From positions 1-11,663 of the forward strand of contig CAMTBF010000062.1 of assembly GCA_947068385.1 (NCBI GenBank): 11,663 nt of DNA. Direction: 5' to 3'. Below the pieces are notes generated by a model. That model saw only the letters and a program-made list of their open reading frames with translations. It was not told the DNA's origin and did no database searches. A program made the translations under genes and the position numbers. The DNA comes from an uncultured Lachnospiraceae bacterium (GTDB lineage Bacteria > Bacillota > Clostridia > Lachnospirales > Lachnospiraceae). This document shows, in pieces, positions 5,992 to 11,663 of the stretch. Position 1 is the stretch's first letter. The number at the start of each line of letters is the position of its first letter.

Positions 5992-6951
5992 TCAGACGTT
6001 CAGGTCCACCTGGGCGCCCTTGATGTCCTCCTCCAGGAGATTCGCCTCGTTCAGCACCTTCTGGACCTGCTGCTTGACCTCGTCTACGGTCTGGCTCAGG
6101 TCGGTCATCTCTTTCACGGGCATATCCTCGATCAGCTCTTCCAGCTCCTCTTCTCTCTCCTCCCGCTTCTCCAGGATCTCCTCCTGCTCTTCCCTCTTCT
6201 CCTCGATGGCCTCGGCCTGCTCCTCGCGCTTCTCCTGCTCTTCGTCCAGATGCTCCTTGGCCTCTTCCTCCACGATGCCGATGATCTCCTCCCGGGCAGC
6301 CGCCAGCACGTCCTCCGCCTGCTCCTGGGCGTCCAGCATGGGATGGTATTTGTTCCGCTCCGCACGGATGCCTTTTATGACCTCTGACTCTTCATAAGCC
6401 GCCTCGTTATTGGATGCAACGATTTTCCGATAGTAGGAGGCTGTCTTATCGATTTCCAGGGCCCGGCTCTGGTACTCCGTAATCCCGTTCTCCTGGATTG
6501 TCTTCAGGCGCTCTTTCTCCTCCTCCGTGAGCTGGGCACCCCGGGCATCGCGCTTAAGGATCTCCAGATCCATCTGCTCTTCGCTGTCGGATGCCACCCC
6601 GAATCCCTCCCGGAGGTCGTCCTCCATCTGGCGGAATTCCTTCAGATTCTCCAGGGCGTCTTTATTGTCCTCCCTCAGCTCCCGGATATGATCCTGGCGC
6701 TGCCCGATTTCATCGTCTATCACCTTGTCCCCGGCCCAGGCATCCCCCACGATCTTCATGGCGCGCTGCTGGGCTTCCGCCTTCTTCTGCTGGAGCTTCT
6801 CCCGGAGAGGGAATTCCTTCAGGAAATTCCCGGCGTATACGGTCCTGCTCTTCTTATCGTAGCTGTATGTGCCCTCTTTCTTCACCCATTCCGCCTGGGC
6901 ATTGTTCCGGGTGTCCCCGCTGAAGACGGTGATGTTGTTCTGTAATCTCAT
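5992..6951 (-). CDS. Uncharacterised charged coiled-coil protein (paralog A of a tandem pair)
   Basis: This 319-residue protein of unknown function is the upstream member of the tandem pair. The start MRLQNNITVF is chosen because GGGAGGGG (6957-6964) lies at ideal spacing and because it matches the start of paralog B; a possible ATG 14 codons upstream lacks a conserved N terminus. Conserved blocks are QNNITVFSGDT (4-14), TVYAGNFL (37-44), RAMKIVGDAWAGD (63-75), LTEEE (141-145), NGITEYQ (155-161), the acidic coiled coil with repeated KREEQ-like units (about 228-275) and the C-terminal EEDIKGAQVDLNV. It has no signal peptide, membrane helix or cysteine. It is the first gene behind the sigma-D-type promoter at 7010-7036, which hints at co-expression with flagellar and chemotaxis genes. 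The codon-level similarity to paralog B is strongest over the coiled coil, as expected for a tandem duplication under constraint. Confidence 0.88.
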   Translation of the reverse strand: MRLQNNITVFSGDTRNNAQAEWVKKEGTYSYDKKSRTVYAGNFLKEFPLREKLQQKKAEAQQRAMKIVGDAWAGDKVIDDEIGQRQDHIRELREDNKDALENLKEFRQMEDDLREGFGVASDSEEQMDLEILKRDARGAQLTEEEKERLKTIQENGITEYQSRALEIDKTASYYRKIVASNNEAAYEESEVIKGIRAERNKYHPMLDAQEQAEDVLAAAREEIIGIVEEEAKEHLDEEQEKREEQAEAIEEKREEQEEILEKREEREEELEELIEDMPVKEMTDLSQTVDEVKQQVQKVLNEANLLEEDIKGAQVDLNV

Positions 6952-6956
6952 GGCAG

Positions 6957-6964
6957 CCCCTCCC
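6957..6964 (-). promoter_or_regulatory. Ribosome binding site deciding the start of paralog A
   Basis: GGGAGGGG is located 5 nt before the ATG at 6949-6951. It rules against the in-frame ATG 42 nt further upstream, since the Shine-Dalgarno would then lie inside the coding region. Confidence 0.7.
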
Positions 6965-7009
6965 ATTTTTGGAATGTGGATATGTGCGTACAATTAGAAC
7001 CCATAGTAT

Positions 7010-7036
7010 ATATCGGCGGATCGGGGCGAATCCTTA
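7010..7036 (-). promoter_or_regulatory. Putative sigma-D (FliA/sigma-28) promoter for the coiled-coil gene pair
   Basis: The minus strand has TAAG (7033-7036), a spacer of 15 nt (7018-7032) and GCCGATAT (7010-7017). The published Bacillus sigma-D consensus is TAAA, about 15 nt, GCCGATAT, so the -10 matches all eight positions and the -35 three of four. Transcription would start near 7002, leaving a leader of about 50 nt before the ATG at 6951. A sigma-A reading with -10 TATACT is possible, but no acceptable -35 lies 16-18 nt upstream of it. The -35 overlaps the stop codon of the small ORF at 7034-7153. Confidence 0.65.
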
Positions 7037-7153
7037 AGTACCGGCTTCGGCTTTGCCTGCCCGTTCGGCCGCTTTTTTGGGCGTGTTCTTTTGTATCTCC
7101 AGCCGCCGGATCCGCCATCGATCCGTGATGGTTTCCGCCCGAGTCAGGGGCAT
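7034..7153 (-). CDS. Possible small basic protein, 39 residues
   Basis: An ATG at 7151-7153, 7 nt after the Enzyme I stop codon, opens a 39-codon frame ending in TAA at 7034-7036. The product is basic and polar, starting MPLTRAETITDRW and ending KAAERAGKAEAGT, with RRLEIQKNTPKKAAER in the middle, and looks helical. There is no recognisable Shine-Dalgarno before the ATG, so translation would depend on coupling to Enzyme I termination. I know no family for it. It may be a real small gene, a remnant of a longer one, or chance in GC-rich DNA. Confidence 0.3.
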   Translation of the reverse strand: MPLTRAETITDRWRIRRLEIQKNTPKKAAERAGKAEAGT

Positions 7154-7160
7154 GTCGGCT

Positions 7161-8804
7161 TTAACGGGTGCGGAGATATTCGGAGACGTCTGTCTCCCGT
7201 ATGGCCTTGCGCAGCGGCAGGATCCTCTCCGGCGCTACGGACAGCTCGTCCACGCCCATGGCCAGGAATTCCCCGACCAGCTCCGGGTCAGCCGCCAGCT
7301 CTCCGCAGATTCCCGCCCAGATTCCGGCCCTGTGGGCATTTTCCACTGTCAGCTCGATCATCCGCAGCACCGCGGGATGGTGGGCGTCCCGGAATTCGTC
7401 CAGGGACTGGTTCTGTCTGTCCAGCGCCAGCACATACTGGGTCAGGTCGTTGGTTCCGATGCTGAAGAAGTCCACCTCTCCGGCCAGCAGGTCGCTGATC
7501 ATCGCGGCGGCCGGGGTCTCTATCATGATGCCCTGCTCCGGATGGCCGTAGGCAAGGCCCCGGGCCTCCAGCTCTGCCTTTGCCTCCTCCACGATTTCCC
7601 TGATCCTGCGCACCTCCTTCACGCTGGTGATCATAGGGTACATGATGGCAAGATTTCCGTATGCGCTTGCCCGCAGCAGGGCCCGCAGCTGAATCTTGAA
7701 GATTTCCGGTCTGGTCAGGCAGAGGCGGATGGCGCGGCAGCCCAGGGCGGGATTCTCTTCCTTTTCCATCCCAAAGTAACCGCACTGTTTGTCCGCGCCG
7801 ATGTCAAGGGTGCGGATGATCGCCCGCTTTTTTCCCATGGCCTGGGCCACGGTGCGGTAGATTCGGAACTGCTCTTCCTCGGTGGGGAAGCTGTCCCGCT
7901 CCAGATAGATGAATTCGCTGCGGAACAGTCCGATTCCGTCGGCATCATTTTGCAATACCGCGTTTAAATCCCTGATATTCCATAGATTCGCATGCAGCTG
8001 GATGCTATGGCCGTCAACGCTGATGTTCGCTTTGCCTTTCAGGGTCTGGAGGAGCTCCTTTTTCTCATTTTCCGCCTCCAGGGCCCCCCGCAGCCTGGCG
8101 AGGGTCTCCTCGTCCGGGTCGATATAGAGCATGCCCGCCGCGCCGTCCACGATGCCCGGCCTGCCGTCCAAATCTGCATCCAGGGAAATGCCTGTGCCCA
8201 CCAGGGCCGGAATCCCCATAGTCCTGGCCAGGATGGCTGTATGGGAGTTCAGGGAACCCCGGACGGTCACGAAAGCGAGGATCCGACTTGTGTCAAGCTG
8301 CACTGTCTGGGAGGGTGCAAGGTCGTCCGCCAGGATGATGACCGGCTCCCCGGCCTGAATCCTCTCCTCCTCCCGGCCCTGGAGGATGTCCAGTAGACGT
8401 TCAGAGATATCTTTTATGTCGGCGGCACGATTCCGCATGTACTCGTCCTCCATTGCCTGGAACATCCGGGCAAAATTGTCCGCTGTCCGGGCCACGGCGT
8501 ATTCCGCATTGATGGACAGGGTATGGATGATATTCTCTACGGCCTCCTGGAAGTCGCCGTCCTCCAGCATCATCCGGTGGATCTCGAATATGGCCGCATC
8601 GGTCTCCCCTACCTCCTGCCGGGCCTTCTCATACAGCCTGTCCAGCTGCTCTACGGCTGTCACGGTAGCCTCCCGGTAACGGCGGATCTCCGCTTCCTGA
8701 TTCTGCGTCTCCTCTCGCTTTACGTGGCTCTCCGGTCTCCCGTACACAGAAACCTTGCCCATGGCGATTCCGCCGCATACGCTCTTTCCATGATATACCT
8801 GCAT
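7161..8804 (-). CDS. ptsI: PTS Enzyme I (phosphoenolpyruvate-protein phosphotransferase)
   Basis: This 547-residue cytoplasmic protein takes phosphate from PEP onto a histidine and passes it to HPr, the first step of all PTS sugar uptake. The N-terminal HPr-binding helical and swivelling part (about 1-225) holds the active histidine H188 in NSHTAILART. The C-terminal PEP-binding barrel shows LFRSEF (R295), IIRTLDIGADK (R331), IETPAA (E429), FFSIGTNDLTQY (N452, D453) and GICGELAADP with C500, the expected catalytic set. It is about 25 residues shorter than the E. coli enzyme, ending near LRTR. The active-site approach reads GSLNSH instead of GGRTSH, a form I associate with clostridial enzymes. 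The ATG follows GGAGGTG (8813-8819) with 8 nt spacing. It lies 30 nt after 1-phosphofructokinase and is evidently co-transcribed. No HPr gene or fructose permease is in the window. Confidence 0.95.
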   Translation of the reverse strand: MQVYHGKSVCGGIAMGKVSVYGRPESHVKREETQNQEAEIRRYREATVTAVEQLDRLYEKARQEVGETDAAIFEIHRMMLEDGDFQEAVENIIHTLSINAEYAVARTADNFARMFQAMEDEYMRNRAADIKDISERLLDILQGREEERIQAGEPVIILADDLAPSQTVQLDTSRILAFVTVRGSLNSHTAILARTMGIPALVGTGISLDADLDGRPGIVDGAAGMLYIDPDEETLARLRGALEAENEKKELLQTLKGKANISVDGHSIQLHANLWNIRDLNAVLQNDADGIGLFRSEFIYLERDSFPTEEEQFRIYRTVAQAMGKKRAIIRTLDIGADKQCGYFGMEKEENPALGCRAIRLCLTRPEIFKIQLRALLRASAYGNLAIMYPMITSVKEVRRIREIVEEAKAELEARGLAYGHPEQGIMIETPAAAMISDLLAGEVDFFSIGTNDLTQYVLALDRQNQSLDEFRDAHHPAVLRMIELTVENAHRAGIWAGICGELAADPELVGEFLAMGVDELSVAPERILPLRKAIRETDVSEYLRTR

Positions 8805-8834
8805 CTCTGCCCCACCTCCGGTAGCGTTTCCTTT

Positions 8835-9752
8835 TTATAGCTTAAATCTTTCCATCTGCCTGTATAAGTCCATTACTTCCTCCCTGGTGGCCATCAGCTC
8901 CGAAAACGCGCTGGCGCTTCCGGCGGCTATCCCCATGCGGAAAGCGTGTCCGTAGTCATGCCTTTCCATCCATCCCGCCAGGAAGCCTGCCACCATGGAG
9001 TCTCCTGCTCCCACGCCGTTGACCAGTTTTCCCCTGGGGGCAGGGGATGCATAAACTTCTCCGTCCCCCGCCGCCAGGACGGCTCCCTGGCCGGCCATGG
9101 ACACCAGGACGTTCACGGCCCCCAGCTCCCTAAGCCTCCGGGCATAGGGCATGGCCTCCTCCCTGTCCCTGAGTTCCACGCCGAAGAGCTCGCCCAGCTC
9201 ATGGTTGTTGGGCTTCACCAGGAATGGGTGGTACTCCAGCACATTCATCAACAGATTCTTTGTGGCATCGACGACAATCATTACGCCTCTCCCGGCCAGC
9301 CTTTCCATGATTTTCCTGTAGATGTCATCCGGCATGGAGTCCGGGATGCTTCCCGCCAGCACCAGCACATCCCCCTTCCCTAAGGCATCGAGCTTCTCCA
9401 TCAGCTTCTCACCAGCCTCCTCGCCTATTTGGGGGCCGCGTCCGTTTATTTCCGTCCCATCAATGGATTTCAGCTTCAGGTTGATTCGGGAGGTTCCGTT
9501 CGGGAGCCGGATGAAATCGGATTTCACTCCCATCCCCTCTACTTGGCGAATGATTTCCGCTCCCGTGAATCCTGCCACAAAGCCCAGAGCCATATTGTCA
9601 ATCCCCAGATTGCTCAGGACCATGGAGACATTCAGGCCTTTCCCACCCGGCAAAATCAGCTCCGAGTCCGTCCTGTTGGTCAGGCCTAGCCTGAAATCCG
9701 CTACCGAGACGATGTAATCCAGTGAAGGATTGAACGTAACTGTGTAAATCAT
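8835..9752 (-). CDS. fruK: 1-phosphofructokinase (PfkB family)
   Basis: This 305-residue PfkB-family kinase phosphorylates fructose 1-phosphate, the product of the fructose PTS permease, to fructose 1,6-bisphosphate in the cytoplasm. The N-terminal MIYTVTFNPSLD and GGKGLNVS (36-43) match FruK/LacC enzymes. KPNNHELGELFG is at 180-191, and the PfkB signature GVGAGDSMVAGF is at 246-257 with D251 as catalytic base. The length is usual. The start follows AGGAGG (9759-9764) with a 6-nt spacer. The neighbouring downstream Enzyme I supports a PTS role, although the usual partners fruA and a DeoR-type fruR are absent from the window. The close relatives tagatose-6-phosphate kinase (LacC) and 6-phosphofructokinase 2 cannot be fully excluded. 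Expression may be affected by the inverted repeat at 9781-9829. Confidence 0.9.
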   Translation of the reverse strand: MIYTVTFNPSLDYIVSVADFRLGLTNRTDSELILPGGKGLNVSMVLSNLGIDNMALGFVAGFTGAEIIRQVEGMGVKSDFIRLPNGTSRINLKLKSIDGTEINGRGPQIGEEAGEKLMEKLDALGKGDVLVLAGSIPDSMPDDIYRKIMERLAGRGVMIVVDATKNLLMNVLEYHPFLVKPNNHELGELFGVELRDREEAMPYARRLRELGAVNVLVSMAGQGAVLAAGDGEVYASPAPRGKLVNGVGAGDSMVAGFLAGWMERHDYGHAFRMGIAAGSASAFSELMATREEVMDLYRQMERFKL

Positions 9753-9780
9753 CCCACTCCTCCTATCCCGCTCCCCCGTC

Positions 9781-9829
9781 TATGGAAAAACTGCCGGACA
9801 GACCAAAGCTATCCGACAGCTTTTCCATA
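9781..9829. repeat. Long inverted repeat between the ABC exporter and fruK
   Basis: TATGGAAAAACTGCCGGA (9781-9798) pairs with the stretch 9812-9829 as an 18-bp stem with two G-T pairs in RNA and a 13-nt loop. It begins 19 nt after the ABC exporter stop on the minus strand and ends 28 nt before the fruK start. No T run follows the stem in either direction, so it is not a standard terminator. It could limit read-through from the exporter gene, stabilise a fruK-ptsI transcript or act as a regulatory leader. No clear -35/-10 promoter for fruK was found beside it. Confidence 0.7.
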
Positions 9830-9847
9830 TCAAATATTATCTGTACC

Positions 9848-11623
9848 TCAACCTTCAAACTGAGAATGGTACAGGGTAGAATAAAATCCCTTCTGCTCCA
9901 GCAGCGTCTGGTGGTTCCCCTGCTCGATGATGTTGCCGTCCTTCATCACCAGGATGATGTCCGCCTCCTGGATGGTGGAGAGCCTGTGGGCCACGATGAA
10001 GCTGGTCCTGCCCTCCATCATCCGGGCGAAGGCGTTCTGGATCCGCATCTCCGTGCGGGTGTCGATGGAGGAGGTGGCCTCGTCCAGGATCAGCATGGGC
10101 GGCAGGCAGAGCATCACCCTGGCGATGCACAGCAGCTGCTTCTGGCCCTGGGACAGGCTGCCGCCGTCCTCCGTGATGACCGTATCGTACCCTTGGGGCA
10201 GGCGCTTGATGAAGCTGTGGGCGTGGGCTGCTTTGGCTGCCTGTATCACCTCTTCTTCGGTGGCTCCCGGCTTTCCCATACGGATATTGTCCCGGATGGT
10301 GCCGCTGCGCAGCCAGGTCTCCTGGAGCACCATGCCGTAGCTGGTGCGCAGGCTCCCTCTGGTGATGTCCCGGATATCCGTGCCGTCCACCCTGATCTGC
10401 CCGCTGTCCACGTCATAGAAGCGCATCAGTAGGTTGATCACTGTGGTCTTGCCGCAGCCCGTGGGGCCTACGATGGCCACCCGCTGTCCGGGCTTCACGG
10501 TGAGGTTGAAATTCTGGATCAATTTCCGCTCAGGCACATAGCTGAAATAGACGTTCTCCAGAGCCACGTTGCCCGCCGCGTCCGTCAGCACTTTGGCGTC
10601 CTGGGCATCCGGCACCTGAGGCTCCTGGTCTATGAGCTCGAAAATCCTGGCGGCACAGGCCAGGGCGTTCTGGAGCTCTGTCACCACGCCGGATATCTCG
10701 TTGAAGGGCTTGGTGTACTGGTTGGCATAGCTTAGGAAGCAGGACAGCCGCCCTACGCTGATGCCGCCCCGGATGGCCACGAAAGCGCCGAATATCCCCA
10801 CCCCCGCGTACACCAGGCTGTTGACGAAGCGGGTGGCGGGATTGGTGATGGAGGAGAAGAAGATGGCCTGCAGGGAGCAGCCCTGGAGCCTGCCGTTGAT
10901 TTCCCCGAACTGCTCCTTCACCGCCTCTTCCCTGGAGAAGGTCTTCACAATCTTCTGGTTTCCGATGGTCTCCTCGATCAGGGAGGTCTGCTCTCCCCGA
11001 ATCTCCGACTGGAGCTTGAACATGGAGTAGGTCCTTGTGGCGATGAACCTGGCTACCAGGAAGGACACCGGGGTGATGCACACCACCACCAGAGCGATGG
11101 GCACGTTGGTGACCATCATGAAGATCAGGGTGCCGATAATCGTCAGCACGCCTGTGAACAGCTGGGTGAAGCCCATGAGCAGGCCGTCCGCGAAGGTGTC
11201 CACGTCCGCCACCACCCGGCTGACGATGTCGCCGTAGGCGTGGGCGTCCAGGTATTTCAGGGGGAGCTTCTCCAGCTTCTCGAAGGCATCCTCTCTGATG
11301 TCCTTCACCACATGGTAGGTGATATGGTTGTTGCAGGTGTTCATCACCCACTGGGACAGGGCCGTCACGGCCACGGCGATGCCGATTTTCTTCATGATCG
11401 AAAAGACCGCCGGGAAGGCCACCATGCCCTCTCCCAGGAGCAGATCCACCGCGTCCCCTGTGAGGATAGGCACATAGAGGGTGAGCACCACGGTCACCGC
11501 TGCCAGCGCCAGGGAGAAGCCTACCATCAGCCAGTATCTGCGGATATAGCGCAGCACCTGGCGCATGGCGGCCATCTGGCTGGACTGCCCGCTTTTCTTT
11601 GTCTGTCCTTTATCTGCTGCCAT
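9848..11623 (-). CDS. ABC exporter half-transporter (fused membrane and ATPase domains), multidrug/lipid type
   Basis: This 591-residue protein has an ABC_membrane domain (about residues 25-320, six helices) followed by an ATPase domain. Walker A GPTGCGKT is at 386-393, the Q-loop glutamine at 434, the signature LSQGQ at 490-494, Walker B LILDE at 511-515 with catalytic E515, and the switch histidine H546 in VAHRLST. The signature has Gln where canonical proteins have LSGGQ; LSQGQ with an intact catalytic glutamate is typical of one half of heterodimeric exporters such as TM287/288 and BmrCD. The partner half is therefore expected directly upstream, beyond 11663. Together they would export drugs, lipids or peptides across the cytoplasmic membrane. 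The ATG follows AGGAGG (11632-11637) with 8 nt spacing. The frame stays open to the window edge, so a longer N terminus is not strictly excluded, but this start is well supported. Confidence 0.93.
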   Translation of the reverse strand: MAADKGQTKKSGQSSQMAAMRQVLRYIRRYWLMVGFSLALAAVTVVLTLYVPILTGDAVDLLLGEGMVAFPAVFSIMKKIGIAVAVTALSQWVMNTCNNHITYHVVKDIREDAFEKLEKLPLKYLDAHAYGDIVSRVVADVDTFADGLLMGFTQLFTGVLTIIGTLIFMMVTNVPIALVVVCITPVSFLVARFIATRTYSMFKLQSEIRGEQTSLIEETIGNQKIVKTFSREEAVKEQFGEINGRLQGCSLQAIFFSSITNPATRFVNSLVYAGVGIFGAFVAIRGGISVGRLSCFLSYANQYTKPFNEISGVVTELQNALACAARIFELIDQEPQVPDAQDAKVLTDAAGNVALENVYFSYVPERKLIQNFNLTVKPGQRVAIVGPTGCGKTTVINLLMRFYDVDSGQIRVDGTDIRDITRGSLRTSYGMVLQETWLRSGTIRDNIRMGKPGATEEEVIQAAKAAHAHSFIKRLPQGYDTVITEDGGSLSQGQKQLLCIARVMLCLPPMLILDEATSSIDTRTEMRIQNAFARMMEGRTSFIVAHRLSTIQEADIILVMKDGNIIEQGNHQTLLEQKGFYSTLYHSQFEG

Positions 11624-11646
11624 GGCTCTGTCCTCCTTTCTCTGTC

Positions 11647-11663
11647 CTATCGTTTCCGCTTCC
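11647..11663 (-). CDS. Possible C-terminal end of an upstream gene (partial)
   Basis: The last bases on the minus strand read Lys-Arg-Lys-Arg followed by TAG (11647-11649), 23 nt before the ABC exporter start. This spacing, and the expected presence of a partner exporter half upstream, make it plausible that an adjacent gene ends here. Only four codons are visible, and the other two frames are also open, so this is a weak call. Confidence 0.25.

Noticed and set aside
5959..6387. Leucine/aspartate-rich plus-strand frame opposite paralog A
   Set aside because: It has the same cause: the complement of Glu/Gln codons. The other plus-strand frame here is Ser-rich for the same reason.
7085..7125. 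Terminator after ptsI
   Set aside because: Only a 5-bp GGATC/GATCC hairpin without a T run is visible, too weak to call.
9830..9870. Sigma-A promoter for fruK overlapping the end of the ABC exporter gene
   Set aside because: GATAAT is a good -10, but the hexamers 16-18 nt upstream do not resemble TTGACA. The TTGAAG and TTGAGG motifs are only about 5-13 nt away.

Overview
The window looks like a chromosomal segment of a GC-rich Firmicute, most likely a member of the Lachnospiraceae. The support is indirect: protein family types (clostridial-type Enzyme I, MepA-like MATE, heterodimer-type ABC exporter half), strong AGGAGG ribosome binding sites before nearly every gene, a sigma-A promoter and a sigma-D-like promoter. 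No phage, IS or CRISPR signature was seen. Every protein gene is read from the minus strand; only a partial tRNA-Thr at the left edge is on the plus strand.

In transcription order (right to left): the last few codons of a possible upstream gene (11647-11663); one half of a probable heterodimeric ABC multidrug-type exporter (9848-11623); a short gap holding an 18-bp inverted repeat (9781-9829); 1-phosphofructokinase (8835-9752) and PTS Enzyme I (7161-8804), 30 nt apart and surely one operon; a 209-nt gap with a possible 39-codon ORF and a sigma-D-type promoter (7010-7036); two tandem paralogous, highly charged coiled-coil proteins of unknown function (5992-6951 and 4889-5872) closed by a hairpin terminator (4845-4878); adenosine deaminase (3756-4766); then, behind a near-consensus extended -10 sigma-A promoter (3712-3740), a three-gene operon of a xylose-isomerase-like TIM-barrel protein (2762-3655), a Gfo/Idh/MocA dehydrogenase (1587-2747) and a MATE transporter (192-1565). 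A perfect 14-bp hairpin (71-103) with A/T tails on both sides serves as a bidirectional terminator between this operon and the tRNA.

Functionally, FruK and Enzyme I fit fructose uptake and PTS phosphotransfer: EI starts the phosphate relay to HPr, and FruK phosphorylates the fructose 1-phosphate delivered by a fructose permease not present here. The TIM-barrel/dehydrogenase pair resembles oxidation-epimerisation modules for inositols, keto-sugars or glycosides; the substrate cannot be read from sequence. Adenosine deaminase belongs to purine salvage.

The most unusual part is the paralog pair. Both proteins lack signal peptides and membrane segments, share conserved N-terminal, central and C-terminal blocks, and lie behind a promoter whose -10 matches the Bacillus sigma-D (FliA) consensus GCCGATAT exactly, with a 15-nt spacer. 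This suggests, but does not prove, that an uncharacterised protein family belongs to the motility regulon.
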